From Pinibacter sp031553495 (GTDB taxonomy: Bacteria; Bacteroidota; Bacteroidia; Chitinophagales; Chitinophagaceae): a DNA stretch of 64,000 bases. The notes below the pieces were generated by a model. It saw only the letters and a program-made list of their open reading frames with translations, was not told the origin of the DNA and ran no database searches. The stretch's first letter is position 1; each line of letters opens with the position of its first letter. Shown piece after piece: positions 1 to 9,242 of this stretch. The translations under genes were made by a program, and so were the position numbers. The DNA lies in assembly GCA_031553495.1 (NCBI GenBank), contig JAVBLN010000027.1, positions 4,046 to 68,045 on the forward strand, written 5' to 3'.

Positions 1-557
1 AAACTACTTTCGAAAAATGTATCCATCCACGCTCTTTCATCCGGCAAAAAACCGGAAGAGTTTTTATTTCCTTTCGGATCATGAATATCAATTTCTTTAT
101 GCGCTATATTGTAATCGCCGCAAACAATTATTTTGGGTCTCGTTTTTTTCAAAATATCAAGATATTCTACAAATTCTTTCAGCCAAATATATTTATAGCT
201 CTGCCTTTCATCGCCACTTGTACCAGAGGGAAAATAAGCGTTTATCAAAGTAATGTCTCCAAAATCCGCACGCATCACGCGGCCTTCCGCATCACTTTGC
301 ATATAGCCGTTTCCAAGTTGCACATTATCCGGTTTTATTTTGCTGAAAATAGCAACGCCGCTATAGCCCTTCTTTTCAGCGGAATACCAATAGTCATAAA
401 AACCAAGTTCTTCAAATAGCTTGTAATTGACATTATCGCGATGAGCTTTAGTTTCCTGAACGCAAATTATATCCGCAGGATCTGTTTTTAACCAATCCAC
501 AAAACCCTTGTTCATTGCGGCCCGAATGCCATTTACATTATAACTGATAATTCGCAT
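1..557 (-). CDS. xth: Exodeoxyribonuclease III / AP endonuclease, 3'-truncated by window edge
   Basis: The reading frame starts at the ATG complementary to 555-557 and runs off the left edge without a stop, so about 185 N-terminal residues are seen. It begins MRIISYNVNGIRAA and contains the metal-binding Glu in CVQETK, a SGVAIFSK segment, the INAYFPSG block and CGDYNIAH, all hallmarks of the ExoIII family of the endonuclease/exonuclease/phosphatase fold. The family cleaves 5' of abasic sites and removes 3' blocks in base excision repair, in the cytoplasm. A TAnnTTTG-like box lies just upstream (574-581). The C-terminal catalytic His region is outside the window. Confidence 0.93.
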   Translation of the reverse strand, partial: MRIISYNVNGIRAAMNKGFVDWLKTDPADIICVQETKAHRDNVNYKLFEELGFYDYWYSAEKKGYSGVAIFSKIKPDNVQLGNGYMQSDAEGRVMRADFGDITLINAYFPSGTSGDERQSYKYIWLKEFVEYLDILKKTRPKIIVCGDYNIAHKEIDIHDPKGNKNSSGFLPDERAWMDTFFESS

Positions 558-573
558 AACTGATGTTTATGAT

Positions 574-581
574 CAAAAGTA
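574..581 (-). promoter_or_regulatory. Probable -7 box (TACTTTTG) for xth
   Basis: On the minus strand TACTTTTG fits the Bacteroidota -7 consensus TAnnTTTG and ends 16 nt before the xth start codon. No clear -33 TTTG is seen. Confidence 0.4.
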
Positions 582-663
582 AATAAAGTTAACAGAAGCA
601 GGGAGAGTGAGGAGTTGAAAGTTGAAAGTTCTCACTCAAAACTCATTACTCATTACTTTTTTG

Positions 664-732
664 TAACCGGCGGTAGTGCTACTATTAAGCATCGTTGTGT
701 CACTCACTTGTACGGCAGGAATGCTATTGAGC
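664..732 (+). repeat. Dispersed core repeat, copy 1 (left block L1, right block R1)
   Basis: Carries the L1 signature GCTACTATTAAGC, the R1 signature TGTCACTCACTTGTACGG and the end ATGCTATTGAGC. It sits between divergent xth and the LOG gene and is followed directly by tail module A. With that tail it accounts for most of the 314-bp gap. Confidence 0.9.
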
Positions 733-817
733 GAGTTATGAGTTTTGAGTAGTAAGTGCTTTTGTTTTGGCTTGCAATTAGTGTATAAAGCATTCTCAAC
801 TCTCAACTCTCCATTTA
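733..817 (+). repeat. Tail module A, copy 1
   Basis: A low-complexity module joined to the right end of core repeat 1. It contains GAGTTTTGAG-like strings, TTTTGTTTTGGCTTGCAATT and CTCAACTCTCCAT. Near-identical modules follow core repeats at 24098, 31177 (minus), 45039 (minus) and 48725 (minus). Confidence 0.8.
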
Positions 818-831
818 TAAAAGCTTATCGC

Positions 832-839
832 TACATTTG
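832..839 (+). promoter_or_regulatory. Probable -7 box (TACATTTG) for the LOG gene
   Basis: TACATTTG matches TAnnTTTG exactly and lies 32 nt before the ATG at 872. No convincing -33 TTTG is seen at the expected distance. Confidence 0.5.
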
Positions 840-871
840 GCGGGATATTCATTTAACCGAGTTTTAATAAA

Positions 872-1621
872 ATGACAGCAGCAGAAAAAATAATCAAGGC
901 CAGAAAGCAGATTTATCTTGAAGGACCTCGTAGCAGGGGATATGAATTCCGGTTTGCTTTAAAGGTTTTTTTCCAATTTTTAAAAGGGTTTCGCTTATTA
1001 CATTTTGTGGGGCCGTGCATAACTGTGTTTGGCTCTGCACGGTTTAAAGAAGATCATCCTTATTACAAAGCTGCCAGGGAATTTGGTAAGCGCATTGCCG
1101 ATATGAGCTTTACTACCATGACCGGCGGCGGTCCCGGCATTATGGAAGCTGCTAACCGCGGCGCTTTCGAAAACCACGGGCATTCCATTGGTTGTAATAT
1201 CCGGTTACCGTTTGAGCAAAAACCCAATCCATACGTTCAGACTTCTATTACTTTTGAGCATTTTTTTGTTAGGAAGGTTTTGTTGGTAAAATACTCTTAT
1301 GCTTTTATTATTATGCCCGGAGGGTTTGGTACCATGGATGAGTTTTTTGAAACGCTAACATTGGTTCAAACCAAAACTATTACCAATTTTCCTATTGTAT
1401 TGTTTGGGAAGGAATATCATAAAACTTTATTTGACTATATGCAAAAAATGGTGGAAGAAAAAACCATTACCGCAAACGACATGAACCTTGTGTTGCTTAC
1501 AGATAGCATTGATGAAGCAATGGAGCATATTGATAAGTACATCAAAGCAAATTATACTGTGAAAGTTCGTAAAGGTTTTTGGTGGCTATTTGAAAAAAGA
1601 AAGGTTAGAAAGGCGGCCTGA
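872..1621 (+). CDS. LOG-family (TIGR00730) Rossmann-fold protein
   Basis: 249 residues. It carries the two family signatures: GGGPGIMEAANRGA at about 85-98 and PGGFGTMDEFFE at about 149-160. Together these form the nucleotide-binding site of lysine-decarboxylase-like / LOG phosphoribohydrolases, which remove the base from nucleoside 5'-monophosphates such as cytokinin ribotides. The N-terminal 40 residues are an extension before the Rossmann core, as seen in longer bacterial members. No signal peptide; a cytoplasmic location is expected. The convergent murU-like stop is only 4 nt away. The family is clear, but the true substrate cannot be told from sequence. Confidence 0.9.
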   Translation: MTAAEKIIKARKQIYLEGPRSRGYEFRFALKVFFQFLKGFRLLHFVGPCITVFGSARFKEDHPYYKAAREFGKRIADMSFTTMTGGGPGIMEAANRGAFENHGHSIGCNIRLPFEQKPNPYVQTSITFEHFFVRKVLLVKYSYAFIIMPGGFGTMDEFFETLTLVQTKTITNFPIVLFGKEYHKTLFDYMQKMVEEKTITANDMNLVLLTDSIDEAMEHIDKYIKANYTVKVRKGFWWLFEKRKVRKAA

Positions 1622-1625
1622 TATG

Positions 1626-2342
1626 TTACACAAACATTTCTTCGGCAACCACTACAGATGCGGGTTTGCCAACATCTACCCACTTGTCGCCGGTGTGGTC
1701 GTATGCGGAAATTATATGGTTCCCTGAAAGCTCAAGGTAGGAAGCAGCTAAGGAAAATTTTCCTTCTTTTGGTAATACGGAAAATACTTCCGGTTGAAAA
1801 ATGGCTATACCACTATACGCTTTCTTTTGAAGATGATCTTTCTTAATTACAATTTTTTCTTCTCCGGTTTGTGTGTTTATCCAGCCACATAAATGGTTTT
1901 TGTCATCCAACAGAAAATACCTTAAAGTGGTTCTTTGCATTACTGCTATAGAAATAAGGGAATTTTCTTTTTTGTGAAATTGTAGCAGGTTGTAAATATT
2001 CAGATTGGTGAGTATATCCACATTCAATGTAAGAAATGGTTCACTCCCATCCAGGTATGGAGCGGCTTTTACCAATCCGCCACCGGTTTCCAATACTGCA
2101 TCTCTTTCGTCGCTTATAATAATATTGCTACCCCAGCCATTGTGTTGCAGTACGGTTTCAATTATTTGTTCGGCAAAATGATGAACATTTACCACTACTT
2201 CATTAATGCCATACTGTTGCAGGTATTCAATATTTCTTTGCAATAAACTTTTGCCATTAACTATTGCTAATGCTTTGGGATGCGTATCTGTCCAGGGTTT
2301 GAAGCGGGTACCCAGCCCCGCGGAAAATATAATTGCTTTCAT
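1626..2342 (-). CDS. murU: MurU-like sugar-1-phosphate nucleotidyltransferase
   Basis: 238 residues. The N-terminus has the nucleotidyltransferase loop GLGTRFKPWT (9-18) followed by HPKALAIVNGKSLL. VDILTN around residue 110 resembles the metal-binding Asp strand. MurU converts N-acetylmuramate-1-phosphate and UTP to UDP-MurNAc in the peptidoglycan recycling route that bypasses de novo synthesis. The specific call is supported by the next gene upstream on the same strand (2567-4012), which encodes an AmgK-like anomeric sugar kinase, the partner reaction. A core repeat copy lies in the 224-bp gap between the two. It could be another hexose-1-phosphate nucleotidyltransferase, but the context favours MurU. 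Confidence 0.82.
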   Translation of the reverse strand: MKAIIFSAGLGTRFKPWTDTHPKALAIVNGKSLLQRNIEYLQQYGINEVVVNVHHFAEQIIETVLQHNGWGSNIIISDERDAVLETGGGLVKAAPYLDGSEPFLTLNVDILTNLNIYNLLQFHKKENSLISIAVMQRTTLRYFLLDDKNHLCGWINTQTGEEKIVIKKDHLQKKAYSGIAIFQPEVFSVLPKEGKFSLAASYLELSGNHIISAYDHTGDKWVDVGKPASVVVAEEMFV

Positions 2343-2420
2343 GGTTGATGGTTGTTGGTTGATGGTGAGGGTTTCCTATTGCCAAAGATCTTCTTCTGAC
2401 TTCTGATTTCTTTACTGCCC

Positions 2421-2488
2421 ACTAAGGTTCCTACTGTACAAGTGAGTGACACAACGATGCTTAATAGTAGCACTACCGCCGGTCCCAC
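2421..2488 (-). repeat. Dispersed core repeat, copy 2 (L1/R1)
   Basis: Minus-oriented copy in the gap between the AmgK-fusion gene and murU, on the strand of both genes. It therefore lies in the murU leader or in the intercistronic RNA. Confidence 0.88.
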
Positions 2489-2566
2489 AAAAATAAAATG
2501 AGCAAAATTACCCTTATGAAATTTACTTCGAAAACTTTTAATTATCGCTACTCCTCAACAACTATT

Positions 2567-4012
2567 CTAATTGATCCAATTTTTTGCATCCTGTACCAAA
2601 TGGCATAACTGAATTTTCACGTTAAATTTTTGGTGCAGGTATTTTGCCAGCGCATCAGCTGCGTATACGCTTCTGTGTTGCCCACCAGTGCAGCCGAAGC
2701 TAACCATCAGGCTTTCAAAATTTCTATTCAAATAATCGGTTACACTGATATCCACTATATTGAAAACGCTGTTTAAGAACTCCGGCATTTTTGTTTGCTG
2801 CTCTAAAAAATCTTTAACGGGCTGATCTCTTCCGGTTAGCGATTTATACTCGGCGAAACGTCCCGGATTTAAAATACCTCTGCAATCGAACACAAAGCCA
2901 CCGCCGTTGTTGCCGGTATCGGCCGGAATGGATTGTTTGTATGAAAAGCTGCAAATCTTAACCACCAAAGCGGACTTTTCTGTAGCACGTAAAGGTTCAA
3001 AACTTTTTTTTACTTCGTTGCTTACACAATGGCGCAGGCATTTATCAAGTTCCGGAAGTACGGTGCCCATTTCTTTATTTTCAATAAACCATTTCAGGTT
3101 ATTAATTGCCGGCGGAATGCTCGATAGAAAATGAGCCTTGCGCTCAAACAAACCCCGGAAGCCATATGCGCCCAGCACTTGCAACAAACGTATAAGCACG
3201 TAACCATTGTATTGGTATACAAAAACATCTTTGTTAATTATATTGCCCTGCAATTGACTTACCTGCTCTATATAATAATCCAGCAGGCTGTTTTTCCACT
3301 CTTCGGGTAATTCGGCTTTGGCCTGCCAAAGTAGTGATGCCACATCATATTGCAACGCGCCTCGCATGCCGCCCTGGTAATCGATAAAATGAATTTCTCC
3401 ATTTTTTATCATAATGTTTCTGCTTTGAAAATCGCGAAACATGAAATTGAGATTTGTTTCTTGCGTGAGGTAGTTGGCCAGCGCATCAAAATCGTTTAGA
3501 AGCGCCTGTTTATCGTATGGGTACCTAAGTGTGTCGAGAAAGTAATATTTAAAGTAAAGTAAATCGGACAGAATGGCCTGCCTGCCAAATTCCTTGGCAG
3601 TAAGGCAAAGATTATAATCAATGCCTTCTCCGGCTATGATCTGCATCTGTGCAAGCGCATGCAAACTTTTTTTGAACAGGCCGTAAACATAATCGTTATA
3701 CCTGTATTTTTCCAGTTCGTTAAGCAGCGAAATGTTTCCAAAATCTTCCAGTAAATAAATATTTCTTTTATCATTTACCGCATAAATTTCCGGAACCGGA
3801 ATGCTATATTTCTTAAAATGATTGGTAAAGGAAATGAATGTATTATTTTCAGCAATGTTGTTATTATAGCAGGCTATACATGTATTATTGTTATCTGCAA
3901 TACGAAAATACCTGCGGTCTGAGCCGGAAGGCGGCAACGCTTCAATTTTTGCGTTATGGCAATTGAATGTTGTTTCAGCAAAATGTTTTACTTCTTCTAT
4001 AATTTTTTGCAT
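2567..4012 (-). CDS. AmgK-like anomeric sugar kinase fused to a RapZ C-terminal domain
   Basis: Read as 481 residues from the ATG at 4012; the frame stays open to 4210 but the extra 66 residues look non-coding. Residues 1-310 are an aminoglycoside-phosphotransferase/AmgK-type kinase with FRDFQSRN (192-199) as catalytic loop and FIDYQGG (209-215) as metal-binding Asp loop. The usual His of the HxD motif is Phe here. After a linker (about 320-350), residues 350-475 match the C-terminal domain of RapZ, including FDCRGILNPG (375-384) and GCTGGQHRSV (440-449). AmgK phosphorylates MurNAc/GlcNAc at C1, and RapZ-C in E. coli senses glucosamine-6-phosphate. The RapZ P-loop ATPase domain is absent. With murU downstream this is a recycling pair; the domain call is firm, but the role of RapZ-C here is inference. 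Confidence 0.85.
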   Translation of the reverse strand: MQKIIEEVKHFAETTFNCHNAKIEALPPSGSDRRYFRIADNNNTCIACYNNNIAENNTFISFTNHFKKYSIPVPEIYAVNDKRNIYLLEDFGNISLLNELEKYRYNDYVYGLFKKSLHALAQMQIIAGEGIDYNLCLTAKEFGRQAILSDLLYFKYYFLDTLRYPYDKQALLNDFDALANYLTQETNLNFMFRDFQSRNIMIKNGEIHFIDYQGGMRGALQYDVASLLWQAKAELPEEWKNSLLDYYIEQVSQLQGNIINKDVFVYQYNGYVLIRLLQVLGAYGFRGLFERKAHFLSSIPPAINNLKWFIENKEMGTVLPELDKCLRHCVSNEVKKSFEPLRATEKSALVVKICSFSYKQSIPADTGNNGGGFVFDCRGILNPGRFAEYKSLTGRDQPVKDFLEQQTKMPEFLNSVFNIVDISVTDYLNRNFESLMVSFGCTGGQHRSVYAADALAKYLHQKFNVKIQLCHLVQDAKNWIN

Positions 4013-4168
4013 AGAGCGGGGGTAAAAGTAGTTTAAAAATGCAGAGAATGGACATAAAAAAGAAGATTCCAGTTTTTGGTTTGAACTTTTTTTGGTACGA
4101 GCGACAGTCTTTATCAAGGTGTTTTTTATTGTTTTTTGGCCTTGATGAATATCGCAAGTATAGATATG

Positions 4169-4239
4169 ATACCAACTTCGGTATTTCATGGCATCATCGT
4201 TGCGTCGCAATCACTTCATCGGTAGTAATGCTATTGGGC
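4169..4239 (+). repeat. Dispersed core repeat, copy 3 (L3/R3)
   Basis: Carries the alternative left block TTTCATGGCATCATCG and right block CGTCGCAATCACTTCATCGG, ending ATGCTATTGGGC. The same L3/R3 combination recurs at 18853 and 51771. Confidence 0.85.
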
Positions 4240-4303
4240 GAAGTCTCATCCCTGGCCCTTCTCCCAAAGGAAAAGGGAGCCCTGCGCACAAAGCGGATAT
4301 GCG
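4240..4303 (+). repeat. Module B, copy 1
   Basis: Follows core repeat 3 directly. It contains the hairpin-forming CCCTTCTCCC / GGGAG pair and GCGCACAAAGCGGATAT. Two further copies are at 24200-24262 and, inverted, 44874-44937. Confidence 0.8.
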
Positions 4304-4670
4304 TTCCCACAACAATTCATTCAATATTCATTTCTACTCATTTTCAGTAGCACATGCTTAAAGTACTTTTCATTTTTAATTGCTTTATACCGGAATTGTA
4401 ATATTATTTACAATGAGATTGATTATAATCAATCTGATTTCACTACATCATTACCTCTCATTGCAAAAAACTTGATACTACAATTTTTAAAAATTCAATT
4501 AATCAATTATGTATAAAAATTTAATTAATAGTATTTATTATACAAAAATGTTGATTCTTAAAAAAATCTTAAAGGTGTGTGGAGATGTTGAGGTGTTTTT
4601 TTTGCTTCTACAAACAATCGAATACAAATTGCATGTGTAAAAGTTTATGCAATAACCAAAAATTGCCAAT

Positions 4671-7600
4671 ATGAAAAGACTACTCGCAGTATTTATCGCG
4701 GTATGCTTCGGCTTTATGCAGGTGAACGCACAGCAAATGGTTGTAACCGGAACGGTTACAAATAGCGCCACCGGAGAAGCCCTTCCTTCAGTAAGCATAC
4801 AAGTTAAGGGAACAAATTTAGGGACGCAAACCAACTCACGTGGCGAATTTTCGATCAGGGTATCGGAAAATGCCATATTAGCATTTAATTCCATTGGCTT
4901 CGAAGGCCAGGAAGTGAAGGTAGGTACAAGATCAGTTGTGAATGTGCAACTGAAGGCAGTATCAAGTGAATTATCCGAGGTAATTGTGATAGGTTATGGA
5001 ACCGCTTCGAAAAGAGATCTCACCGGTTCGTCAGTGTCAATTAAAGCAAAAGACATTGCCAACAAACCCACCACAAACCCGATTTCCGCTATCCAGGGAA
5101 AAGTTGCAGGTGTGCAAATTGTTAATAACGGTAGAGCCGGTGCTGAGCCGGACATCCGTATAAGAGGCACCAACTCGATAAATAATGTAAAACCATTATA
5201 TGTCGTGGATGGGATCTTAACAGACAACATTAATTTTTTAAATCCGGCAGATATTGAATCGATGGATATCCTGAAGGATCCTTCTTCGCTGGCAATTTTT
5301 GGTGTAAGAGGAGCCAGTGGTGTTATTGCTATTACCACAAAAAGAGCAAAAACCGGGCAGGTATTGGTGAATTTCAACAGCTCAGTTGGGGTAAAAAATG
5401 TTTCTAACAGAGACAGGGTTAAGCTTACAAACGCATCGGAATTTAAGATGCTGTATGATGAGCAAAGGAAAAATGAAGCCATCGATTTAGGACAGGCTTA
5501 CGTACCCTATGATTACGATATTTGGAAGGCCAATACCAATTGGCAAGATGAGATTTTCCAAAATGGTGTGTTAAACTATAATAATATAAGTGTTACCGGG
5601 GCTACCGAAAGAAACAAGTTTTACATGGGAGCCGGTTATATTACCGAACAGGGTGTTATAAAAAATGAAAAATTACAGAAGATCACTCTTAGCATTAATG
5701 ATGAGTATAAAGTGTCTAAAGCGTTAAAGTTTGGATTCAATTTTAACGGATACCGAGCAAAGCTGCCCCAGGAAAGAGATGCGGATGCTGCATTACTGGC
5801 CGCGCCAATTGCGGAACCATATAATAGCGAATATGGCTTGTATTCCGTACTTCCTGATTTCCAAAGAGCCCAAGTTGGAAACCCATTGGCAACAATTGAA
5901 GGCAGGAAAAACACAGAAATCAAGTATGAATATAGAGCTGTAGGTAATATGTATGGTGAATTGAATTTCCTGAAAGATTTCACCTTCAGAGCTGCTTTAT
6001 ATGGCGACTATGGATTTAACACTACCCGTTCTTATTATCCAAGAGTGTACATGTATAATCCTTATTTGCCCGGCAAGATAGATTCCACCACAGCAAGGGT
6101 TACTTCTGTATACCAGGGACAAAATGTGTACACAAAAATTCAGCAGGATTATATGCTTACCTACAAAAAGAAATGGGGTAATCATTCTCTTACTGCATTA
6201 GGTGGTTTTTCATCATATTTTAACTCTTATGAGAACGTAAATGCTAGTCGTAATGATGGAGGTGGAATTCCAATACCTAATGATCCAAGATTTTGGTATG
6301 TGAAAATAGGAAGCGTTGATGCTCAAAATGGCAATAGCGATGCCTGGGAAACAGCAACTTTATCTTATTTGGTAAGAGCCTTATATAGTTACCAGGGAAG
6401 GTATTTATTGAACGCGTCATTTCGTAGAGATGGAACTTCTGCATTCCCTATGAACAAATGGCAAAATTTTGGTGCTGTTGGCGCTGCGTGGATTGTAACA
6501 GAAGAAAATTTCATGAAAGACCAAAGCTGGCTGGATTATTTGAAAGTGAAGGCATCCTGGGGTGTTTTAGGTAACCAGGGATCAGGTGATAATAAATATC
6601 CTTACTATCCTAAGCTGGATAATGGTACAGCCATATTCGGCGACAATGTTATTACAACACTGTTTCCTGCTTATATTCCCGATCCGAATATTCATTGGGA
6701 AGCGGTACATTCTTGGGAAGCAGGTGTTGAGTTGAGTACACTAAATAACAAGTTGCGTTTTGAAGGGGCTTACTACAGAAAATTAACAAAAGATATATTG
6801 GTTACTGTTGATGCTATCGCTTCTGCAGGTATCACAGCCGGAATGGGTAACAAGGGAACGGTTTTAAACAATGGTGTCGAATTATTTGCTTCATACAATG
6901 ATAACATCACTAAGGATCTTTCTTATTCCATTAGTGGAAACTTCACAACAATCAACAATAAGGTGGAATTTTTAGTGGATAAGGGACATGAGATCATAGA
7001 CGTTGCGTCTCGGACTAAAGTGGGCTATCCTATTGGCTATTTCTATGGATATGAAGTGGAAGGCGTTTACCAGACTTATACGGATATTATCAAGTCAGTT
7101 CCCAATACGGTATATGCAGTAAGTCCCGGAGATTTTAAATTTAAAGATGTAGATGGAGATGGTCAAATAACCACGAACGACAGAACGATGATAGGTAATC
7201 CTACTCCTGATTTTACTTATGGCATTTCGGCATCTCTTAACTATAAAGGATTTGATTTCGGCATTGATATGATGGGTGTATATGGTAATGAAATTTTCAG
7301 AGACAGAGGTCGCAACCCATATGCCCAGTTCAACTATCCTACATATAAATTAGATCGCTGGAACGCTCCTGCTACATCAAATTGGGAGCCAATCTTGAGC
7401 AATACAAGAGCAATTAATTCTGTTATATCATCTTATTATATTGAAGATGGCAGCTATTTCAGAATCAGAAATATTCAGTTAGGATACAATTTCAGCACTT
7501 CTCTATTGAATAAAGTATATATCAAATCATTAAGGGTATATGCGAATGCACAAAACCCCTTTACATTCAAACGCAACTATGGTTATACTCCTGAATTCGG

Positions 7601-7685
7601 TGGAAGTGCAACAAGTTTTGGAGTTGATAGAGGTACGTACCCCATGCCGGCGATTTATACTTTAGGACTAAATCTGAACTTTTAA
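4671..7685 (+). CDS. SusC-type TonB-linked outer-membrane transporter
   Basis: 1004 residues with a signal peptide ending near residue 21 (VNAQQ). A CarboxypepD_reg-like beta-sandwich (about 24-100) opens VTGTVTNSATGEALP, followed by the SusC signature VIVIGYGT, then the plug (IQGKVAGVQIV, IRGTNSINN, YVVDGI). The rest is a 22-strand-type barrel with a C-terminal aromatic strand (TLGLNLNF). No STN domain is present, so no transenvelope sigma-factor signalling is expected. It imports oligosaccharides across the outer membrane using TonB energy, capped by the SusD protein encoded 24 nt downstream. First gene of the + strand PUL. Confidence 0.96.
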   Translation: MKRLLAVFIAVCFGFMQVNAQQMVVTGTVTNSATGEALPSVSIQVKGTNLGTQTNSRGEFSIRVSENAILAFNSIGFEGQEVKVGTRSVVNVQLKAVSSELSEVIVIGYGTASKRDLTGSSVSIKAKDIANKPTTNPISAIQGKVAGVQIVNNGRAGAEPDIRIRGTNSINNVKPLYVVDGILTDNINFLNPADIESMDILKDPSSLAIFGVRGASGVIAITTKRAKTGQVLVNFNSSVGVKNVSNRDRVKLTNASEFKMLYDEQRKNEAIDLGQAYVPYDYDIWKANTNWQDEIFQNGVLNYNNISVTGATERNKFYMGAGYITEQGVIKNEKLQKITLSINDEYKVSKALKFGFNFNGYRAKLPQERDADAALLAAPIAEPYNSEYGLYSVLPDFQRAQVGNPLATIEGRKNTEIKYEYRAVGNMYGELNFLKDFTFRAALYGDYGFNTTRSYYPRVYMYNPYLPGKIDSTTARVTSVYQGQNVYTKIQQDYMLTYKKKWGNHSLTALGGFSSYFNSYENVNASRNDGGGIPIPNDPRFWYVKIGSVDAQNGNSDAWETATLSYLVRALYSYQGRYLLNASFRRDGTSAFPMNKWQNFGAVGAAWIVTEENFMKDQSWLDYLKVKASWGVLGNQGSGDNKYPYYPKLDNGTAIFGDNVITTLFPAYIPDPNIHWEAVHSWEAGVELSTLNNKLRFEGAYYRKLTKDILVTVDAIASAGITAGMGNKGTVLNNGVELFASYNDNITKDLSYSISGNFTTINNKVEFLVDKGHEIIDVASRTKVGYPIGYFYGYEVEGVYQTYTDIIKSVPNTVYAVSPGDFKFKDVDGDGQITTNDRTMIGNPTPDFTYGISASLNYKGFDFGIDMMGVYGNEIFRDRGRNPYAQFNYPTYKLDRWNAPATSNWEPILSNTRAINSVISSYYIEDGSYFRIRNIQLGYNFSTSLLNKVYIKSLRVYANAQNPFTFKRNYGYTPEFGGSATSFGVDRGTYPMPAIYTLGLNLNF

Positions 7686-7709
7686 AATCACTCTGAAAAA
7701 ATGCATTTT

Positions 7710-9209
7710 ATGAAAAATACTAAAATAAAAGGAATACTTTTTTCAACCTTATTAATAACAACTCTGGCTGGTTGTAAAAAGGATTTTTTAGATAGAAGAC
7801 CTTTAGGGCAATATACGGCGGATGATATTTCTCAAATAACAGATGGCGGTGCTTTTGACAGTTATGTATTTGGCGTATATGGTGTATTGAGAGAACAAAA
7901 TGTGGCCGGTGGCGGTACACCCTGGCTGGCAGTAGAAAGTTTCCGGTCAGATGATGCGGAAAAAGGCAGTGAAACTGGTGATGATGCCGGAGCTGAAGCT
8001 TTTTATGATAAATTTCAATACAATAGCAGTGATAATAAATTATTGGATTATTGGAAAGGTCAATATAAACTGATCAGCTATGCCAACAATGCGCTTGCGT
8101 CAATAGCTTCTGCTGATGAGGCTGCGCAAGCTCAACCACAGGCAATAGTAAATAAAGCGGAACTTAAATTTTTGCGTGCATACGGCTATTTTAACCTGGT
8201 AAGAGCTTTTGGAGATGTTCCTAAAATTGATTTTAAGGTAACAGATATTTCACAAGCAAATGTGCCAAAATCGAGCATAGATGAAATTTATACGTTAATC
8301 GACTCAGATTTACAGGAAGCTGTCACCAATCTGCCTTTATCGTGGGATGCTAAATACATTGGCCGTCTTACAAAAGGAGCAGCACAGTCTTTGCAAGCAA
8401 AAACATTCCTGTATCGTAAGAGGTGGACTGATGCATTAGCCGCGGCAAGGAATGTAATAAATTCAGGTATCTATGATCTAAAAACTCCATATGGTAAGAT
8501 CTTTACCGATGCAGGGGAAAATTGTAGCGAGTCTGTTTTTGAAGTGCAGGCATATTACACCAACACACAAGACTATGGAACTATGTATGCTACCACACAG
8601 GGTGCTCGCGGTACACTGAATTTAGGTTGGGGTTGGAATACGCCTACGCTAACTCTGGAAAATGCATATGAGGGCGGAGATCCTCGTAAAAATGCCACAC
8701 TTCTTTATACCGGTGGTGTTGATGCTACTTACGGTGAATTTATTCCCGCCGGTGCCAGAAAATACTGGAATAAAAAAGCATACACCGATCCGGCAATGAG
8801 GGCATCCAAGAAAAGCAATTTTGGTCAATGGGTGAATGTAAGGATCATTCGTTATGCAGATGTGGTGTTGATGGCTGCAGAAGCTGCAAACGAAGTGGGC
8901 GGTTCTCAAAACATAAATGAGGCGTTGAACTATATAGAAATGATCCGTGATCGTGCAAGAGGCGGTAATAGTTCGGTATTGCCAAAAGTAACAACGGTGG
9001 ACCAGGCAACATTGAGAGCTAGAATCAAACAAGAAAGAAGAGTTGAACTTGGTATGGAAAATCAACGCTTTTATGATTTGGTAAGATGGGGTGATGCGCC
9101 AACCGTGTTAGGAACTTTGGGTTACCAAAATAAGCATCGCTTTTTGCCTATCCCTCAAACGGAAATAGATAAATCAGGTGGCAAACTGGTGCAAAATCCT
9201 GAATGGTAA
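7710..9209 (+). CDS. SusD/RagB-type outer-membrane glycan-binding lipoprotein
   Basis: About 499 residues. ATGs at 7701 and 7710 are both possible; the second gives a cleaner lipoprotein signal (MKNTKIKG, then TTLAGCKK lipobox). The TPR-like core is recognisable from FLRAYGYFNLVRAFGDVP and the C-terminal ERRVELGMENQRFYDLVRWG, both typical of SusD/RagB. It binds extracellular oligosaccharides and acts as a lid on the SusC barrel. Its position immediately behind susC is the canonical pair. Ligand specificity cannot be read from sequence. Confidence 0.95.
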   Translation: MKNTKIKGILFSTLLITTLAGCKKDFLDRRPLGQYTADDISQITDGGAFDSYVFGVYGVLREQNVAGGGTPWLAVESFRSDDAEKGSETGDDAGAEAFYDKFQYNSSDNKLLDYWKGQYKLISYANNALASIASADEAAQAQPQAIVNKAELKFLRAYGYFNLVRAFGDVPKIDFKVTDISQANVPKSSIDEIYTLIDSDLQEAVTNLPLSWDAKYIGRLTKGAAQSLQAKTFLYRKRWTDALAAARNVINSGIYDLKTPYGKIFTDAGENCSESVFEVQAYYTNTQDYGTMYATTQGARGTLNLGWGWNTPTLTLENAYEGGDPRKNATLLYTGGVDATYGEFIPAGARKYWNKKAYTDPAMRASKKSNFGQWVNVRIIRYADVVLMAAEAANEVGGSQNINEALNYIEMIRDRARGGNSSVLPKVTTVDQATLRARIKQERRVELGMENQRFYDLVRWGDAPTVLGTLGYQNKHRFLPIPQTEIDKSGGKLVQNPEW

Positions 9210-9242
9210 AATAGTTCATTATAAAATAAATTGATTAGACAT

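Larger units (their letters stand above)
4013..4670. other. 658-bp intergenic region upstream of the PUL
   Basis: It holds core repeat copy 3, module B and then about 360 bp of very AT-rich sequence leading to susC. No tRNA or regulator gene was found. TTTG at 4601-4604 could be part of a susC promoter, but no TAnnTTTG box follows at the right distance, so none is called. Confidence 0.6.

Noticed and set aside
4013..4210. 66-residue N-terminal extension of the AmgK-RapZ fusion
   Set aside because: The extension overlaps repeat sequence, has no domain character, and MQKIIEEVKHF at 4012 is a natural kinase start.
4538..4894. Minus-strand frame across the start of susC
   Set aside because: It is the shadow of a strongly conserved coding region and the susC leader.
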